The position numbers were made by a program, and so were the translations under genes. The notes below the pieces were generated by a model, which saw only the letters and a program-made list of their open reading frames with translations, made no database searches and was not told where the DNA came from. From Siderastrea radians (lineage: Eukaryota; Cnidaria; Anthozoa; Scleractinia; Rhizangiidae), in the NCBI GenBank assembly GCA_964017195.1, contig OZ024889.1, positions 63,003,858-63,067,857 of the forward strand: a DNA stretch of 64,000 bases, given 5' to 3'. Positions 40,101 through 49,000 of this stretch are shown piece by piece. Numbering within the stretch: the first letter of the stretch is position 1; every line of letters starts with the position of its first letter.

Positions 40101-40443
40101 GGCAGTGGAGGTATGTTCTGAAGAAGTTGTAGATGACATATGCGAAGGTAGTTTTCCTCTTGAGGAAACAATTGGAACTAGAATGTACTTAAGCATGTGT
40201 GCTAAGTTGTTTAAAATCATGAATAATAGCACAGAGGTTGATCCTTCAAGTTACAGAGAGCTTTTGAATATTTTAATTTGGTTCAGAAAGTGGCATACTG
40301 AAATCCAAATTACTATGCCTGAAAAAGGTAGGCGCAAAGCACACTGGAAGAAATTCATAACAGAGAGAACTTTCAAAGATTTGCAAACGGTCCATAAGGG
40401 CATTTTTAGGCTTAGTACAATATATTCAAATGAATTATCCTGA
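34114..40443 (+). CDS. Giant transposon protein: SGNH hydrolase, Pro-rich, TM, ubiquitin-like, P-type transposase
   Basis: 2109 codons from ATG 34114 without a stop. SGNH/GDSL hydrolase: GDS at 18-20, GTNN at 75-78, D160-x2-H163. Proline-rich region about 190-606, with 120-nt repeats and a KQTEKPSPP repeat. Hydrophobic, probably membrane, segments between about 609 and 1030. Ubiquitin-like domain about 1080-1147 ending RLNGG (1143-1147). Cys/His-rich fingers from 1150 (CCIKGC, KRKITCL, YICNHHYY) and 1245. Coiled coil near 1600. Transposase core with D1760 (GIHWDEMII), D1903 (VCDGSSYSH) and SDYPHLIKKLRN (D1937, H1940), a layout like P-element/THAP9 enzymes. The acidic residue and C-terminus are in the next frame (40430). 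I know no described protein with this order. Probably the transposase gene of an autonomous element. Confidence 0.65.
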   Translation: MEDINNSLEPGKKVILIGDSIIRNTERFGKDYDKYFPTSTVVNAGIAGDTVEAILYRVQNMNFPSSIRHISILCGTNNLASTSPSTISVTVIEIISVIFAKCPSAFIHIFPILPRFDQYHQLVQVTNSHIHFQVQDCFSDNIFFHDLPPSLYNKNVYRDDRIHLTNKGNDILVRWIHYSMNWDHTHTEPSSFHPAPSPCLSTSAADWPPLPSPSPKVSPPRACPPKFRSTPYLTQTRTKSSPNQPSPHHAQKPSRPQHAPEPCPPQHTPKARPSSSQHIPKANPCPAQHASQPSPPQYTPKTKPCPPQHTPKARPSSSQHTPKANPCPAQHASQPSPPQYTPKTKPCPPQHTPKARPSSSQHTPKANPCPAQHASQPSPPQYTPKTKPCPPQHTPKAKSSPPQHTPKAMPSPSQHTPKAMLSPPLHNSNPYPPQNTTNPNPSQQTPKPSPLQHSPRHGSPKPSPFQQTQKPSPLIQTPMPRPPKQTQRPNPTQQTVKPSPPQASPPQQAWKHSPPKETLKPSPLKQTEKPSPPKQTEKPSPPKQTEKPSPPKQTEKPSPPKQTEKPSPLKQTEDPTPPKQTDDPTPPKQTEDLSPPEPSSKSNFTRASKQPTILHFFSIYLLTCLPFLILFVLAQSNVHFLAMVLPFPVIVIMALFSILFIDSLYTGNYRQNCPHKSNMKTNGSSNEQIEQDKLTQDNAHVKMQDNMHNSNETVQPGEQISADTCSSILVLIKTILCVFLLYECHFDFIYHLPITTCSLRIFLAVFLRVQFSLIIISMYVLPGKIVCSLVTICESVNSETDSSSKCIQLDSVCNVFHIMRFQTRKHKKQRLVLRKNWKSLLNRITNFQKRLTKRLYAEKNLQEQNSQSQKFKNKSQVSALTEIFTSHLLFGLSVLFLPGLIVIIFVIPKIQTFSKFLHNLPHSDWLEKVTMCYSYLFSKLQYLFISAVIFGNMAMSSFFTAFLLENFPISTYAYLISGSPVVRNILQLSSFSSFVFLYLILLYVGEYGIFLLVSCFGVLFVKLTGESLTVSNLWSGGTLLGIFSTFENILIDLLNIHLSLPGNLLCFVPPFKTVISQIFVKDWHGKTHTFQLPQTATVSDLVKQISVKFKLSQRDYWLSGPGGKKMEKDEKLLNLTTIHIRGRLNGGTNICCIKGCTEVASKRKITCLSGVYELKVPPDMLQQENDLNSTLYICNHHYYFQTKRGHKPRKLYSSVKYAKKNFFSEKSKTSDSLSPLGVKTCTFCKKGIAVTSTTPCLQHIITLSSKKYMCAGNCLDELRKGKIQEINSGIYDCISDRGNELQLEECDLDVLSYLCTECCSISLLSIKAEKAINDSGSASKPENVSTEKTAQIGNITFPFSKALVDLIHNSNRKINNYEAILDMFLSLSKVDFVPWTVNLQHGQTGVMLHFMLNKTAETLATKMLTIFCPFLFGAPYQISFSVYALGKQVDSGFLPDNWFENKMQARHTISVLLQTFFSIPLCLGIYGERFLNAINIRQPTDSDTGKSYEVDYKFLLVNCYGKTIGQTIRSVNSDLPCQRLVLQSQGERCQNCNILLKNTNIFHENRTSSNRCSSDSRTAISKLSYEELVERYKNLRKTCDYWKKRTRSYMKKKKLMHPLNFNITSIHLGMLIDMAVEKNLLHQNSILYLLLMDTVIGLQKQDKEFKKSNGKLTKSQKKQRAKGMRYHPLVIKWCCSLASKCQEKGYESMRNILPLPHWQTIKQYRQTSCSSEPMNQENLRRMVQEMERRNCKGIGGIHWDEMIIQEGIVVCKRTGELVGFENFDIRPEFTDDFNRMQNENCESDICDSDSSDSESSESSSSSSSAENDSNEYPKSKNQFRAKMICQFFFSSIEGDFSWPVASFPVRRMKSENLRELVWKVIEVLSKTTIYKNKNIQVLYGVCDGSSYSHAFFRKSNVQNWVCFNPYNNNVPIWWLSDYPHLIKKLRNFIVNPDRNMEWAEQKLKAEHLIDVVERKQTKLRWKHIKLSARTKMSVKRAVEVCSEEVVDDICEGSFPLEETIGTRMYLSMCAKLFKIMNNSTEVDPSSYRELLNILIWFRKWHTEIQITMPEKGRRKAHWKKFITERTFKDLQTVHKGIFRLSTIYSNELS
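34936..35300. repeat. 120-bp coding tandem repeats
   Basis: Three near-identical 120-nt units (CCCAGCTCTTCCCAACAT, through GCCTCACAGCCCAGTCC, to ACTCCAAAGGCTAGG) encode Pro/Lys/Ser/His-rich repeats of the giant protein. Because the unit is a multiple of three, copy number can vary without loss of frame. Confidence 0.85.
35670..35895. repeat. 27-bp coding tandem repeats (KQTEKPSPP)
   Basis: About eight units of 27 nt encode K-Q-T-E-K/D-P-S/T-P-P in the giant protein, just before the first membrane segment. Early copies are almost identical; the last ones have drifted to Asp/Thr. Confidence 0.85.
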
Positions 40444-40888
40444 CACTGCTATCATCCCCAAAACAATGTGTCAAGATGATGTAGAAAACTACTTCTCCTT
40501 GCAACGTGCACGTGTCTCTTCAGGTCAGCCAACTGTGGGTCAGTACTTTGAGTCGGCAGCAACATTAAGCACAAACCTGTTACTATCGTCTGAATTTGGT
40601 GAACTGAAAGATTGCATAGGTTCATATGATCCAGTTTGTATGCCAAATGCAGTAAAAATACCTCTGCTTAGGAGAAATAAAAAAAAGGGCCCATCAGATT
40701 TTGAATCTCAAATATGCCCTGAATCCAGTGCATCAAACAATGAGTTCATTCCACTTACAGTCACCCCAAATACTTATGAACAGGCACAGAAACTTCAGCT
40801 TTTACGGCATGCAAAGCAAACACTTGAATACATTGATTTATCTACATCATCTACTTTAATTCAAGTCAATCAAATTATTGTTCAGGCT
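40430..40888 (+). CDS. Transposase C-terminal segment, frame-shifted and split by a MITE
   Basis: It overlaps the end of the giant frame by 14 bp in the +1 frame. The first residues continue a P-type transposase: CQDDVENYFSLQRARVSSGQ, where the Glu codon at 40484 is a candidate third catalytic acid, as in the E-x-x-F helix of THAP9-like enzymes. It then has a Ser-rich linker. At 40888 a 650-bp palindromic MITE begins. Insert plus duplication is 653 bp, so the reading frame here is continued exactly by the frame of the 41542 gene. Originally one frame ran from here through the CCHC and YqaJ domains. Confidence 0.6.
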
Positions 40889-41538
40889 CACGCCGGGCCA
40901 GCATGAGGCCTGAAGCGGCACTCTAGGAATAACTTTTGTGTTTTTAATCCTGTGGAGCTCAAACTTTGCAACGTAACAGACTTCGCAATTGCAAACAATC
41001 GTATGATTTTTGTTTTTCGATTTTAACGGTTTTTGGCGGGAAAATGACGTCATACAGATGACGTCAAAATTTTATTTTCACCGTATCACTAAACTAGTAC
41101 ACGATTTGGAAAGAATATGTTGAGACAAATTCAAATGTGAAAAAATAATTGAAAAAGCTTTATCGGTTCAAAAGACATTGCATTTTGAAATTTGCCAAAG
41201 TTCTAAATATAGTAACAAAATGGCGGGAAATTCAAAATTCAGACTGTCGTATCTTTTGAACCGATAAAGCTTTTTCAATTATTTTTTCATATTTGAATTC
41301 GTCTCATCATATCCTTTTGAAATCGCGCAATAAGTCAGTCATCAGGTGAAAATAAAATTTTGACGTCATTTGTATGACGTCATTTTCCCGCCAAAAACCG
41401 TTAAAATCGAAAAACAAAAATCATACGATTGTTTGCAATTGCGAAGTCTGTTACGTTGCAAAGTTTGAGCTCCACTCGATTAAAAACACAAAAGTTATTC
41501 CTAGAGTGCCGCTTCAGGCCTTATGCTGGCCCGGCGTG
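40889..41538. mobile_element. 650-bp palindromic MITE with GCT target duplication
   Basis: Starts CACGCCGGGCCAGCAT and ends with its inverse; arms of about 200 bp or more are nearly identical and include TGACGTCAT words. The target duplication GCT is at 40886-40888 and 41539-41541. Ends beginning CAC and a 3-bp duplication suit a CACTA/EnSpm-type source, though PIF-like origin is not excluded. An open frame read through the right arm into the downstream gene is a by-product. Confidence 0.85.
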
Positions 41539-41541
41539 GCT

Positions 41542-42837
41542 ATGAAAAGTGATGTTAACTCTCAACATTTGCTGAGTTTTATTTCTTGCTTAGACAATGG
41601 ACTTCGCAAGTATTTTTTTAACAAGGACAGCTGGTGTGAAAATTCCTTAAAAAAGGCCCTAGTAGCTACTAGAAAGGATATGAACTTAAAGCATCTGTGG
41701 AAAGACTTGTTAGCCAAAATGCACATCACTCACATAGACAATGAACTAGCTTGTGATTTGCTTTTCCTCTTTGTCAAAAAATTTACAAAAAGGAGATGTG
41801 TCACTTATTTAGCAATTGATGGGCTTGGCCCAAGTGCTGAAAAAGACAACTCTGCCATACGACAACTGCTGAAGAAATATGACATGCTCGCAAGAAAAAA
41901 ACATGAGACTGTCAGAGATTCCCCTGACCAATCAAAAAGCAAATGCCATGGTTGTGGGGAGCTGGGACACTGGGTTAGAAACTGTCCTAAAGGATATAAC
42001 AAAGACTGGCTAACTAGACAACAGTGTTTCAAGTGTAAACAATTTGGTCATTTTCGAAAAGACTGCCCCTTTAAAACAAACAGTTCACAATCAAAATTGC
42101 CTACTATTCCCTGTACAAAACAGACAAATGAATCAGGAAGCAGATTGCAGTATAATCCTACAACAGCTTTGCCTAAAATGATTGGTTTTCTGGATAAATA
42201 TGACCTAGACAAAAGTACCTTTTATGAGCCCTTAACAATAATTGACAATTCAGAACCTCAAAAAACAAAGCAGAATTCAGAAGAATGGTTTAATTTTCGA
42301 AAAGGTAAAATAAATGGCAGCAAAGCTGCAGTTTGTCTAGGGTGGCTAGGTAAGCCCCTTATGAAAAGCTACTGGGATAACCTCAGACAAAGCAAAGAGA
42401 CCACACACTCAGAAATCAGTAACAAGAATGAGCTGGCTATGACATGGGGTTCTATGTGTGAGAAAAGTGCCCTGGCAACATATATTTCTAAGTTCCTTTC
42501 CCAAAAATATCCAAAAGGCAAGGTCAGTGAGACTGGAGTCCACATAATAAAAGATAGCAATGGAATTCCCTGGCTGGCATCTTCCCCCGATGGGCTAGTA
42601 AATATTGAAACAATTTCCAATGCACAAGGAGTTGTAGAATTTAAATGCCCATTCATGGGAGGCAAACCATTCCCATACAGAAGTGTTTGTGTTAATCACA
42701 TCCCCCAAGTAATGCTAGAAATGTATTGTATCAATACAACTTGGTGTCATTACGTAGTGTGGACTCCAGTCGGTTATCACATATACATTGTTAAAAGGGA
42801 TGACAATTATATAGCTGATTTGCTCAGCTATTTTTAA
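41542..42837 (+). CDS. CCHC zinc knuckles plus YqaJ-type nuclease
   Basis: 432 codons from ATG 41542, directly after the MITE target duplication. The N-terminal 110 residues are helical and probably belong to the transposase C-terminus (LFVKKFTKRRCVTYLAID). Two CCHC knuckles follow, C135-x2-C-x4-H-x4-C148 and C162-x2-C-x4-H-x4-C175. Then a YqaJ/lambda-exonuclease-like domain: EWFNFRKGKINGSKAA, WGSMCEKSAL, D350 in SPDG, E366-x-K368 in VEFKCPF. Such PD-(D/E)xK exonucleases resect ends for recombination; YqaJ proteins accompany ISL2EU/Kolobok-type transposons. A catalytic glutamine or tyrosine typical of the fold is likely in the last 50 residues. The frame is intact. Confidence 0.7.
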   Translation: MKSDVNSQHLLSFISCLDNGLRKYFFNKDSWCENSLKKALVATRKDMNLKHLWKDLLAKMHITHIDNELACDLLFLFVKKFTKRRCVTYLAIDGLGPSAEKDNSAIRQLLKKYDMLARKKHETVRDSPDQSKSKCHGCGELGHWVRNCPKGYNKDWLTRQQCFKCKQFGHFRKDCPFKTNSSQSKLPTIPCTKQTNESGSRLQYNPTTALPKMIGFLDKYDLDKSTFYEPLTIIDNSEPQKTKQNSEEWFNFRKGKINGSKAAVCLGWLGKPLMKSYWDNLRQSKETTHSEISNKNELAMTWGSMCEKSALATYISKFLSQKYPKGKVSETGVHIIKDSNGIPWLASSPDGLVNIETISNAQGVVEFKCPFMGGKPFPYRSVCVNHIPQVMLEMYCINTTWCHYVVWTPVGYHIYIVKRDDNYIADLLSYF

Positions 42838-42876
42838 AAGACCTTCTGGGACTCTGCAACTAACCAAAATAGTACC

Positions 42877-44577
42877 ATGCCCCCTTGGCAAGCTGATGCT
42901 TTTAACCTAAAAAGGAGAGCTGAAGAAATTTCCAAATATTGTCAAAAGTTGTCATCTGGAGAGTCTGTGAGAGACAACGACATACTTGAGCACCCGTTCT
43001 TAGACTTATTTTGGAAGCACGAAAAGGAAAAAATGAAATCTGCAGCAAATGAACTTAAACCAGTCACAATACGAAAGTGTGGAGCCTGTAAAGAAGATGA
43101 ATGGAAATGCAAATTGAACCCCTGTGAAATTAGACTAGAAAGAGTAAAGAATAATAATAAGCTACTTGATAAGCAGCAAATAGCTTACCAGTCATATACA
43201 TGGGGATCTGGGGGGCTTGGAAATAGTTGCCACCAGGACACCATTCTCGAATTTCTTTACCACCCCTTTAGACGCCAAATTCAGCTAAATAGTAGCAATT
43301 CTGGTAAGGGCATGTGTGTTTTAGACGAGTGTTTTAGATTACGAGAAGAAGGAAAATATATAGATAGCAAACTTCGACTGTGGAAGTGGCTTCGTGATGA
43401 AACTGACAATGGTCACATCTATTATCCATTTGGCCGATCTGCTTCCATAATAGGGATTTTCTTTCGACTGATAGAAAATAGTGCTGAACTGTTTACTTTA
43501 AACTTTAGAATAACAGAGAAAATAGCCACTGTTTGTACTCTACAACCCCAGAAACACACACGCAGAAGGACTAAACATCATGTCATCTTCCCACTTACAG
43601 ATGATGACTTACTACGGGAGCATGTCTCTGCTGATCACAAGTATAAAATAAATGTTGTTGTTGAACACTTGCTGACTAGAACTGACCAGTTGTTAACTTC
43701 AAGTTGGTGTGGAAATGTTATTTTTGAAAACAATCCTGAAAAACCAAGTCCAACCATATCTGAAATAACACATGAAAAGGCTCACTTTTGTAATGGAAAG
43801 AACATAATTACATCTCAGGTACAAGGAAATCCTAAATTTTTTTTTGTCATGAGAACTGTTACAAGTGCATACATTCCAAACCTAAATGGTCATATCAACT
43901 TGGCAAACAGTACTTACAAACTTACTGGAATTGTGTATTTCAATGGAATGCATTATTGGTGTGAGGTTTTGTCAACTCAATTAGGCTACAAAAAGGGCTG
44001 GTTCTTTTATGATGGAATGGTTAAAGGAGGAAAGGCCGAGTATGTTGGTGAGACTCCCCAGTGTAAACAGTCTCAATGTGTACATATTCTCCTCTATGAA
44101 CAGTGCTCCACCAATACAAATATTTATGGCATGACACATTTATATGAACAGGACAAACTCACATCAATAATTTCATCCTATAGGCTTGTACTTAATCTAT
44201 CAGACACCAAAATTAAAATTCAAAATTTAAAAGCAGTCCTCAAACACAAAGGTATTTCTTTTCCCATGAGTGCAAAACTAGAGGATTTAAAAGCAATGCT
44301 TTTACATGCACCAGAAAGTTCACATTGCACACCAAGAAATACACCTAACACTCCACATACAAGTACAAGTTCCGAAGTAGACATGACTACACCTCCAAGT
44401 ACTAAGGATATGCCTTCCTTCAAACGGATGTGTGGTACCCCTACAAAATTTTCCGACTACACACCCGAACGCCATGCACCAAAGAAATTAAAAAAGAGTT
44501 TTTTATCATCAGTGAAGAAATCCTCTCTCAACAAGAAAGTGACATTAAATACATTAACACATTTAAAGATCTTGTAA
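42877..44577 (+). CDS. USP-like papain-fold cysteine protease with SAP-like tail
   Basis: 566 residues from ATG 42877, 39 bp after and in the same frame as the YqaJ gene. A zinc-like C-x2-C near 70 (CGACKEDEWKCKLNPC). Cys box GGLGNSCHQDTILEFLYH with C118; His box YFNGMHYWCEV with H359; D379 in GWFFYDG. This is the order and look of ubiquitin-specific proteases (C19/C98). Residues about 445-475 (KIQNLKAVLKHKGI, LEDLKAMLLHA) resemble a SAP DNA-binding motif, followed by a Ser/Thr/Lys tail. In this setting the natural substrate could be the ubiquitin-like domain of the giant protein. Alternative: deubiquitinase acting on host proteins. Confidence 0.6.
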   Translation: MPPWQADAFNLKRRAEEISKYCQKLSSGESVRDNDILEHPFLDLFWKHEKEKMKSAANELKPVTIRKCGACKEDEWKCKLNPCEIRLERVKNNNKLLDKQQIAYQSYTWGSGGLGNSCHQDTILEFLYHPFRRQIQLNSSNSGKGMCVLDECFRLREEGKYIDSKLRLWKWLRDETDNGHIYYPFGRSASIIGIFFRLIENSAELFTLNFRITEKIATVCTLQPQKHTRRRTKHHVIFPLTDDDLLREHVSADHKYKINVVVEHLLTRTDQLLTSSWCGNVIFENNPEKPSPTISEITHEKAHFCNGKNIITSQVQGNPKFFFVMRTVTSAYIPNLNGHINLANSTYKLTGIVYFNGMHYWCEVLSTQLGYKKGWFFYDGMVKGGKAEYVGETPQCKQSQCVHILLYEQCSTNTNIYGMTHLYEQDKLTSIISSYRLVLNLSDTKIKIQNLKAVLKHKGISFPMSAKLEDLKAMLLHAPESSHCTPRNTPNTPHTSTSSEVDMTTPPSTKDMPSFKRMCGTPTKFSDYTPERHAPKKLKKSFLSSVKKSSLNKKVTLNTLTHLKIL

Positions 44578-44632
44578 ACAAAATTACAGGTCCTAACGAA
44601 ACTTCACAAAGTTCATCAGAGGATGATGATGA

Positions 44633-45143
44633 ATGCACACTAAACACAAAAAAAAATCAAACCCATATTTCAAATATCTTGATGAGCCTACTGAAGAAGA
44701 GAAAATGGTTTCCAAATCCAATGATTATCTTTCCTCAAGTTTCAACTCTAACCTGCCATATCAAATGGTTGATACAAAAGAATTATGGCAGTTTAGAGAG
44801 TTTGATCGTCGGCTGATACCAAAAGTTGAAGACAATGGAGAAAGACTTGAGCAAATTAAACGTTATGTTTAAATTTGGCAGTGAATCACCACTTATAATA
44901 ACGTACAACAAAATGAACGGCAAAGTGTATGTTGCGGAAGGAAATCATAGGCTTACCATTGCAATGAGTGAAGAAATTCCATATCTACCCGTAAATGTTA
45001 CTACAAACTGGATAGAACCAAACAAATCCGGCAACTTCAAAATATTGAATAATCACTCAGATATCTCAAGATTGAGTGCATTACTTCCTGAGCATCTTGG
45101 CCTAAGAGTTAAAAAGAACAAGGAGGCTTACAATAAGGTTTAA
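44633..45143 (+). pseudogene. ParB/sulfiredoxin-like domain, frame-broken
   Basis: Coding signal continues from the protease gene in shifted frames: an acidic Ser-rich linker (about 44590-44640), then a frame 44640-44872 with LWQFREFDRRLIPKVE and ERLEQIK, then a frame to 45143 with SPLIITYN, GKVYVAEGNHRLTIA and IPYLPVNV. The EGNHRL word after a beta strand is the signature of ParB/sulfiredoxin-fold domains, which bind nucleotide or DNA and in some cases have nuclease activity. Breaks coincide with an A9 tract near 44650 and an AAATTAAA near 44860. It could have been a separate protein or the C-terminal domain of the protease. Confidence 0.5.
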
Positions 45144-45189
45144 ATGCCAGCAGCTGGCACCTTCTTAGACAAATAAAGACATCTTATTC

Positions 45190-46000
45190 GATGGTTTTAC
45201 ATACAACAGGCAGATATTTTGGGAGTTGTGAACTATATATCCGAGCCCTAAAGGGGCAAGGAAAAATACAAGCCATGAGCAAAATGGCGTCACGGGTTAC
45301 TCCGTGCATCTGTACTCTGATAAAGCACGCTGTTTCAACCAATCAGAGCGTGCGGTATATCGAAAACTTTGTTATAAAAATTATTACACCAATGATTGTG
45401 CTTCCATTGCCAGTCAAAAAAGTTTTGGACGTCTTAATTCCACATCTTCATTGGCTATTTTTGACAACTTTGATGGTTTCCATACAGTATAATAGAAATT
45501 CAATTGCTATTTAGGACTTTCGAAAACAGAGTGATATATATCTTATATCAGACGTTTCGGCATGAAGTATCGCCGTATATTTTTACGAGTTTTGCTGTAT
45601 TTTGACGAAACCACAGGGTGAGTCAAAATACAAACAGCGAGTAAAAATATACGGCGATACTTCACACCGAAACATGGAATACGAGATTTATTGTGCAACT
45701 TAGCCTTTTTCAATATTTTTCAGTAACTTGAAAGAAAACGCGTACACAGTACTGTACAATAACCGACTGTACAATAATATTGTGGGATATTTGTACTCGT
45801 TTTGCTTGCTTTCTATACAATAACTAATACAGTTGGATAATAAGCTGGTTTATACACCTTACAGTATTTGATGGTTTGACATAATACACGCGGATATTTT
45901 GTGAGTTGCGTAGTATTTTTCTGAGCCCCAAAGGGGCAAGGAAAAATGCATGTCATGAGCAAAATGTCTGTGTGTATAATATGTTAAGCCATCATATAAA
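45190..46000. repeat. Direct repeats and a hairpin after the giant element
   Basis: The block TGGTTTTACATACAACAGG to CATGAGCAAAATG (45190-45285) recurs at 45870-45965 with about 80 percent identity (both have CCCTAAAGGGGC-type cores and GGCAAGGAAAAAT). Between them, 45557-45675 is an imperfect hairpin: GCATGAAGTATCGCCGTATA pairs with TATACGGCGATACTTC. 45395-45470 recurs at 48725-48805. These are parts of one interspersed repeat family. Confidence 0.6.
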
Positions 46001-49000
46001 AGATTTATTATTCCACTTGAAAAGAGGATGTAAAAATTTGGGTTTTCTTGTCTTTCGGCCAGAAAACCTGTGAAACCGGGATTTTGCAGTGCAATACATA
46101 ATTTTACTGTGTCATACCTTCAGTTGGCATATTTTGTGCGTTCTCTTGACCTTATATGGTAAAATGACATAAGAGTGGAATAATAAATATAATAATTCTA
46201 CTTTATCAAGGGCTAACGATGTGAGTTCATCAATGTTATCACAATCATTAAGAGAGTCTTTGCATTACACTTCTATTCAGCAATATTTGGATTACCAAGA
46301 CAGGCATGTTAGTGCAAATAAACTTTTCAGTTGGAAAAAGGATTCTCTTCTACGTTTTTTTTTCAAGATAAAATGTGATTAGTTATTATTGTAATCAATG
46401 AACAAGAAGAATTATTTTAAACAAGGAATGTTAACATTTTAAAATTAAAGTAATCCTATAAAATATGCAAACTTTCTATTTTAATAATTTACTTGATTTA
46501 CTACCATAAGATTCAGTGTTCTATTAATTGCCATTAGTTTATTGTACACACTACTAGTCATAGCTCAGTAATTTCAAAATTAAACTGCTACATATAAACT
46601 GTCTTTAATTAAAGCCAAATGCTGTCTGAACCGGTGTGTCAGCTTATTCATGGCACAGTCCTTATTTACAATCATGCACTGATACTGTGGTTGTGGACAG
46701 AAGGTTTATAAATCAAGGAATGAACCAGTTATCTTATACGACAAGGTCCAGTTCAAGCAACCCAGCCTGATAATAAAGGTCACGAGAATCTTTCACCAAC
46801 GGATTTGCCAGACAGATAATCAAAACTAACAGGTTTAGCACCAACCTACTGTATACATAACTTTTTTGGGTGTTACAAATTACAAGCAATAACAAGCGGC
46901 TCATCTTGTCACTAACATGTTGCTGTCAGTGGCTAACAACTAAACTCTTCAGTCTAAACTGGTTTCTGCATGGCAATGTTCAACTATGGTTACCTCCATG
47001 TAATGGATGACGACCAACATCTCTCCCTGTACTTTGAATACTGGTTGCATGTATAACTAAGACAACACTAGACAATTACCGTTGCTGGTTAACAAATATT
47101 AAATATTTTGAGAACATATCTGTTGAGTACAACACAGAGAAGACTGACAAATGTTCAACATCATATCACGCATCCTTGGTTGTTACAAGCTATGGATGAC
47201 AGCATCTCATTATATCCTACAAGTTGCTATGGTTAAGCAACAACACCAGTTTTGTTGCTGAGCAACAAGTTTTCAACATCAGATCAGTAGACATTATGGA
47301 TGACAACTGATATATGTAGGTCTTTGTGTCCTACATGTAGCTACTACTAATAATAATGATGGCTAACAATGTCCAAAACACAGTTCAATATAATTACATA
47401 CATGTAGATCACGGCTCAGAAACCAACATCTCTTCCTACAGTGTATGCTACAGATGTACATGTCTCCTTACATGACAGACCCAACCACTTTATTAAAAGA
47501 AAGCAATAAATCTTTGTGTTCTGCATGCTAATCAAGGTGAAAAATCCTATCTGCAACCATATCAGGACGTTACGGTCAGGGAGACCTTCACCTCCTGTCT
47601 CAGCAACAAACCTTTGGAGGCTCAGGAATGCCATGAGAATAGTCCCAAACCACATGCTGAAAGCTACTGTCTTCACACTATCTATCAAATGAAACAATTA
47701 AGAAACAAGTATTGCTCATTTTCTATTTACTACTTGAACTGCTAGATATTATATTATATCTACATTTATTATAAATTAAAATACATGTAAATGTATGTGA
47801 CAACATGACATTAACGTAGTTACTACATAACATATTATTGGGCTTAGTTTTGGCTACTCAATTTTATTTTTGTGCTACATTTTTATTCATAAATCTGAAC
47901 ATGTATGTAGCTATTCATTTTGTCAGTAAGCTTAAGATTTGATACTAATAACATGAGTGCAATAAATTTTAATAAGGAAATTGATATGTTCGAACCCACT
48001 TGAAGAGAGTTGTTGTAACAAAAGACTTGAAGCGACTTGTTGTAACAAAATCAAATAACTTCAGCAGGCAAAGTGTAGACAATGTGTAGCTTGGTGCAAA
48101 AACTCAATCAAAATAATCCCTTTTTTAAAGAGCAAAAACAGATAAAAGGGCTCAAAGACAAGTCTCTTCAAGCGAATATTTTATTAGCTTTGAATTGCAC
48201 AAGTTGTTATGTGTAAAACATAATTAAAGTTCTTTAAATAAATGAATGAATTTCTTCTAGTTTATAGAATATTTATCACTTCCATGCACATCATTGTGAA
48301 TTTCACAGAGGAGGGTGAATAGGTTTGTGGAACAAATTGGATCTATCGGTAGCTGAAAGACAAAATTTATCGTGTCTTAGTGTTGTTGTTGTTGTACATC
48401 ATGGGATATAGCACCCAGCCCATCCCCTCGCGAGGATCGTCCTCAGTATGTTATGCATGACAGAATGTCACATGTGTCACAATGTGCCGGCAGCCAGCAA
48501 TTTTGCTATCTGCAGACAATTATTTGCCGCTTGGTTCATGCTGGAGTTCCCGAGGAACCTCCTAGCAGACAGCAAGACCCGGTCCTTGCAAACTACTTCT
48601 CCTGTTATGTTGCCTGCTACAAAACATTTTGACAGGGCTGGACAAACTTGACACCAAAGAATACAAAATTCATGACAGCTAGGATTCACATGTCAAATAC
48701 AGCACAATTCGTAAACATATATTACAGCAATGATTGTGCTTCCATTGCCACTTGACAAAGGTTTGGACATCTTTTCCACATCTTTATTAGCCATTTTTGA
48801 CGAATCATTATGGCAGATCACATTTAGTTGACAAAAACTTCACTATTTATGCATTTAGTGCACGCGACTTATAGCAGAAATTTGGATTCACTCAACTGAC
48901 AAATGCATTCAAGCTGTGTCATGTGCAGTCTACGCATGTCTCTTTTTATAAAGGTCATTGCCCCGTATTGCATTGCGCATCCTTACTGCGCACGATTTGT

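Noticed and set aside
41374..41541. N-terminal 56 codons of the longer YqaJ frame
   Set aside because: They lie within the right arm of the MITE; the same peptide appears on the minus strand of the left arm (40856-41053), so they are not part of the original gene.
47416..47697. 93-codon hydrophobic minus-strand frame
   Set aside because: No recognisable domain, start context or splice pattern; kept only as part of the intergenic note.
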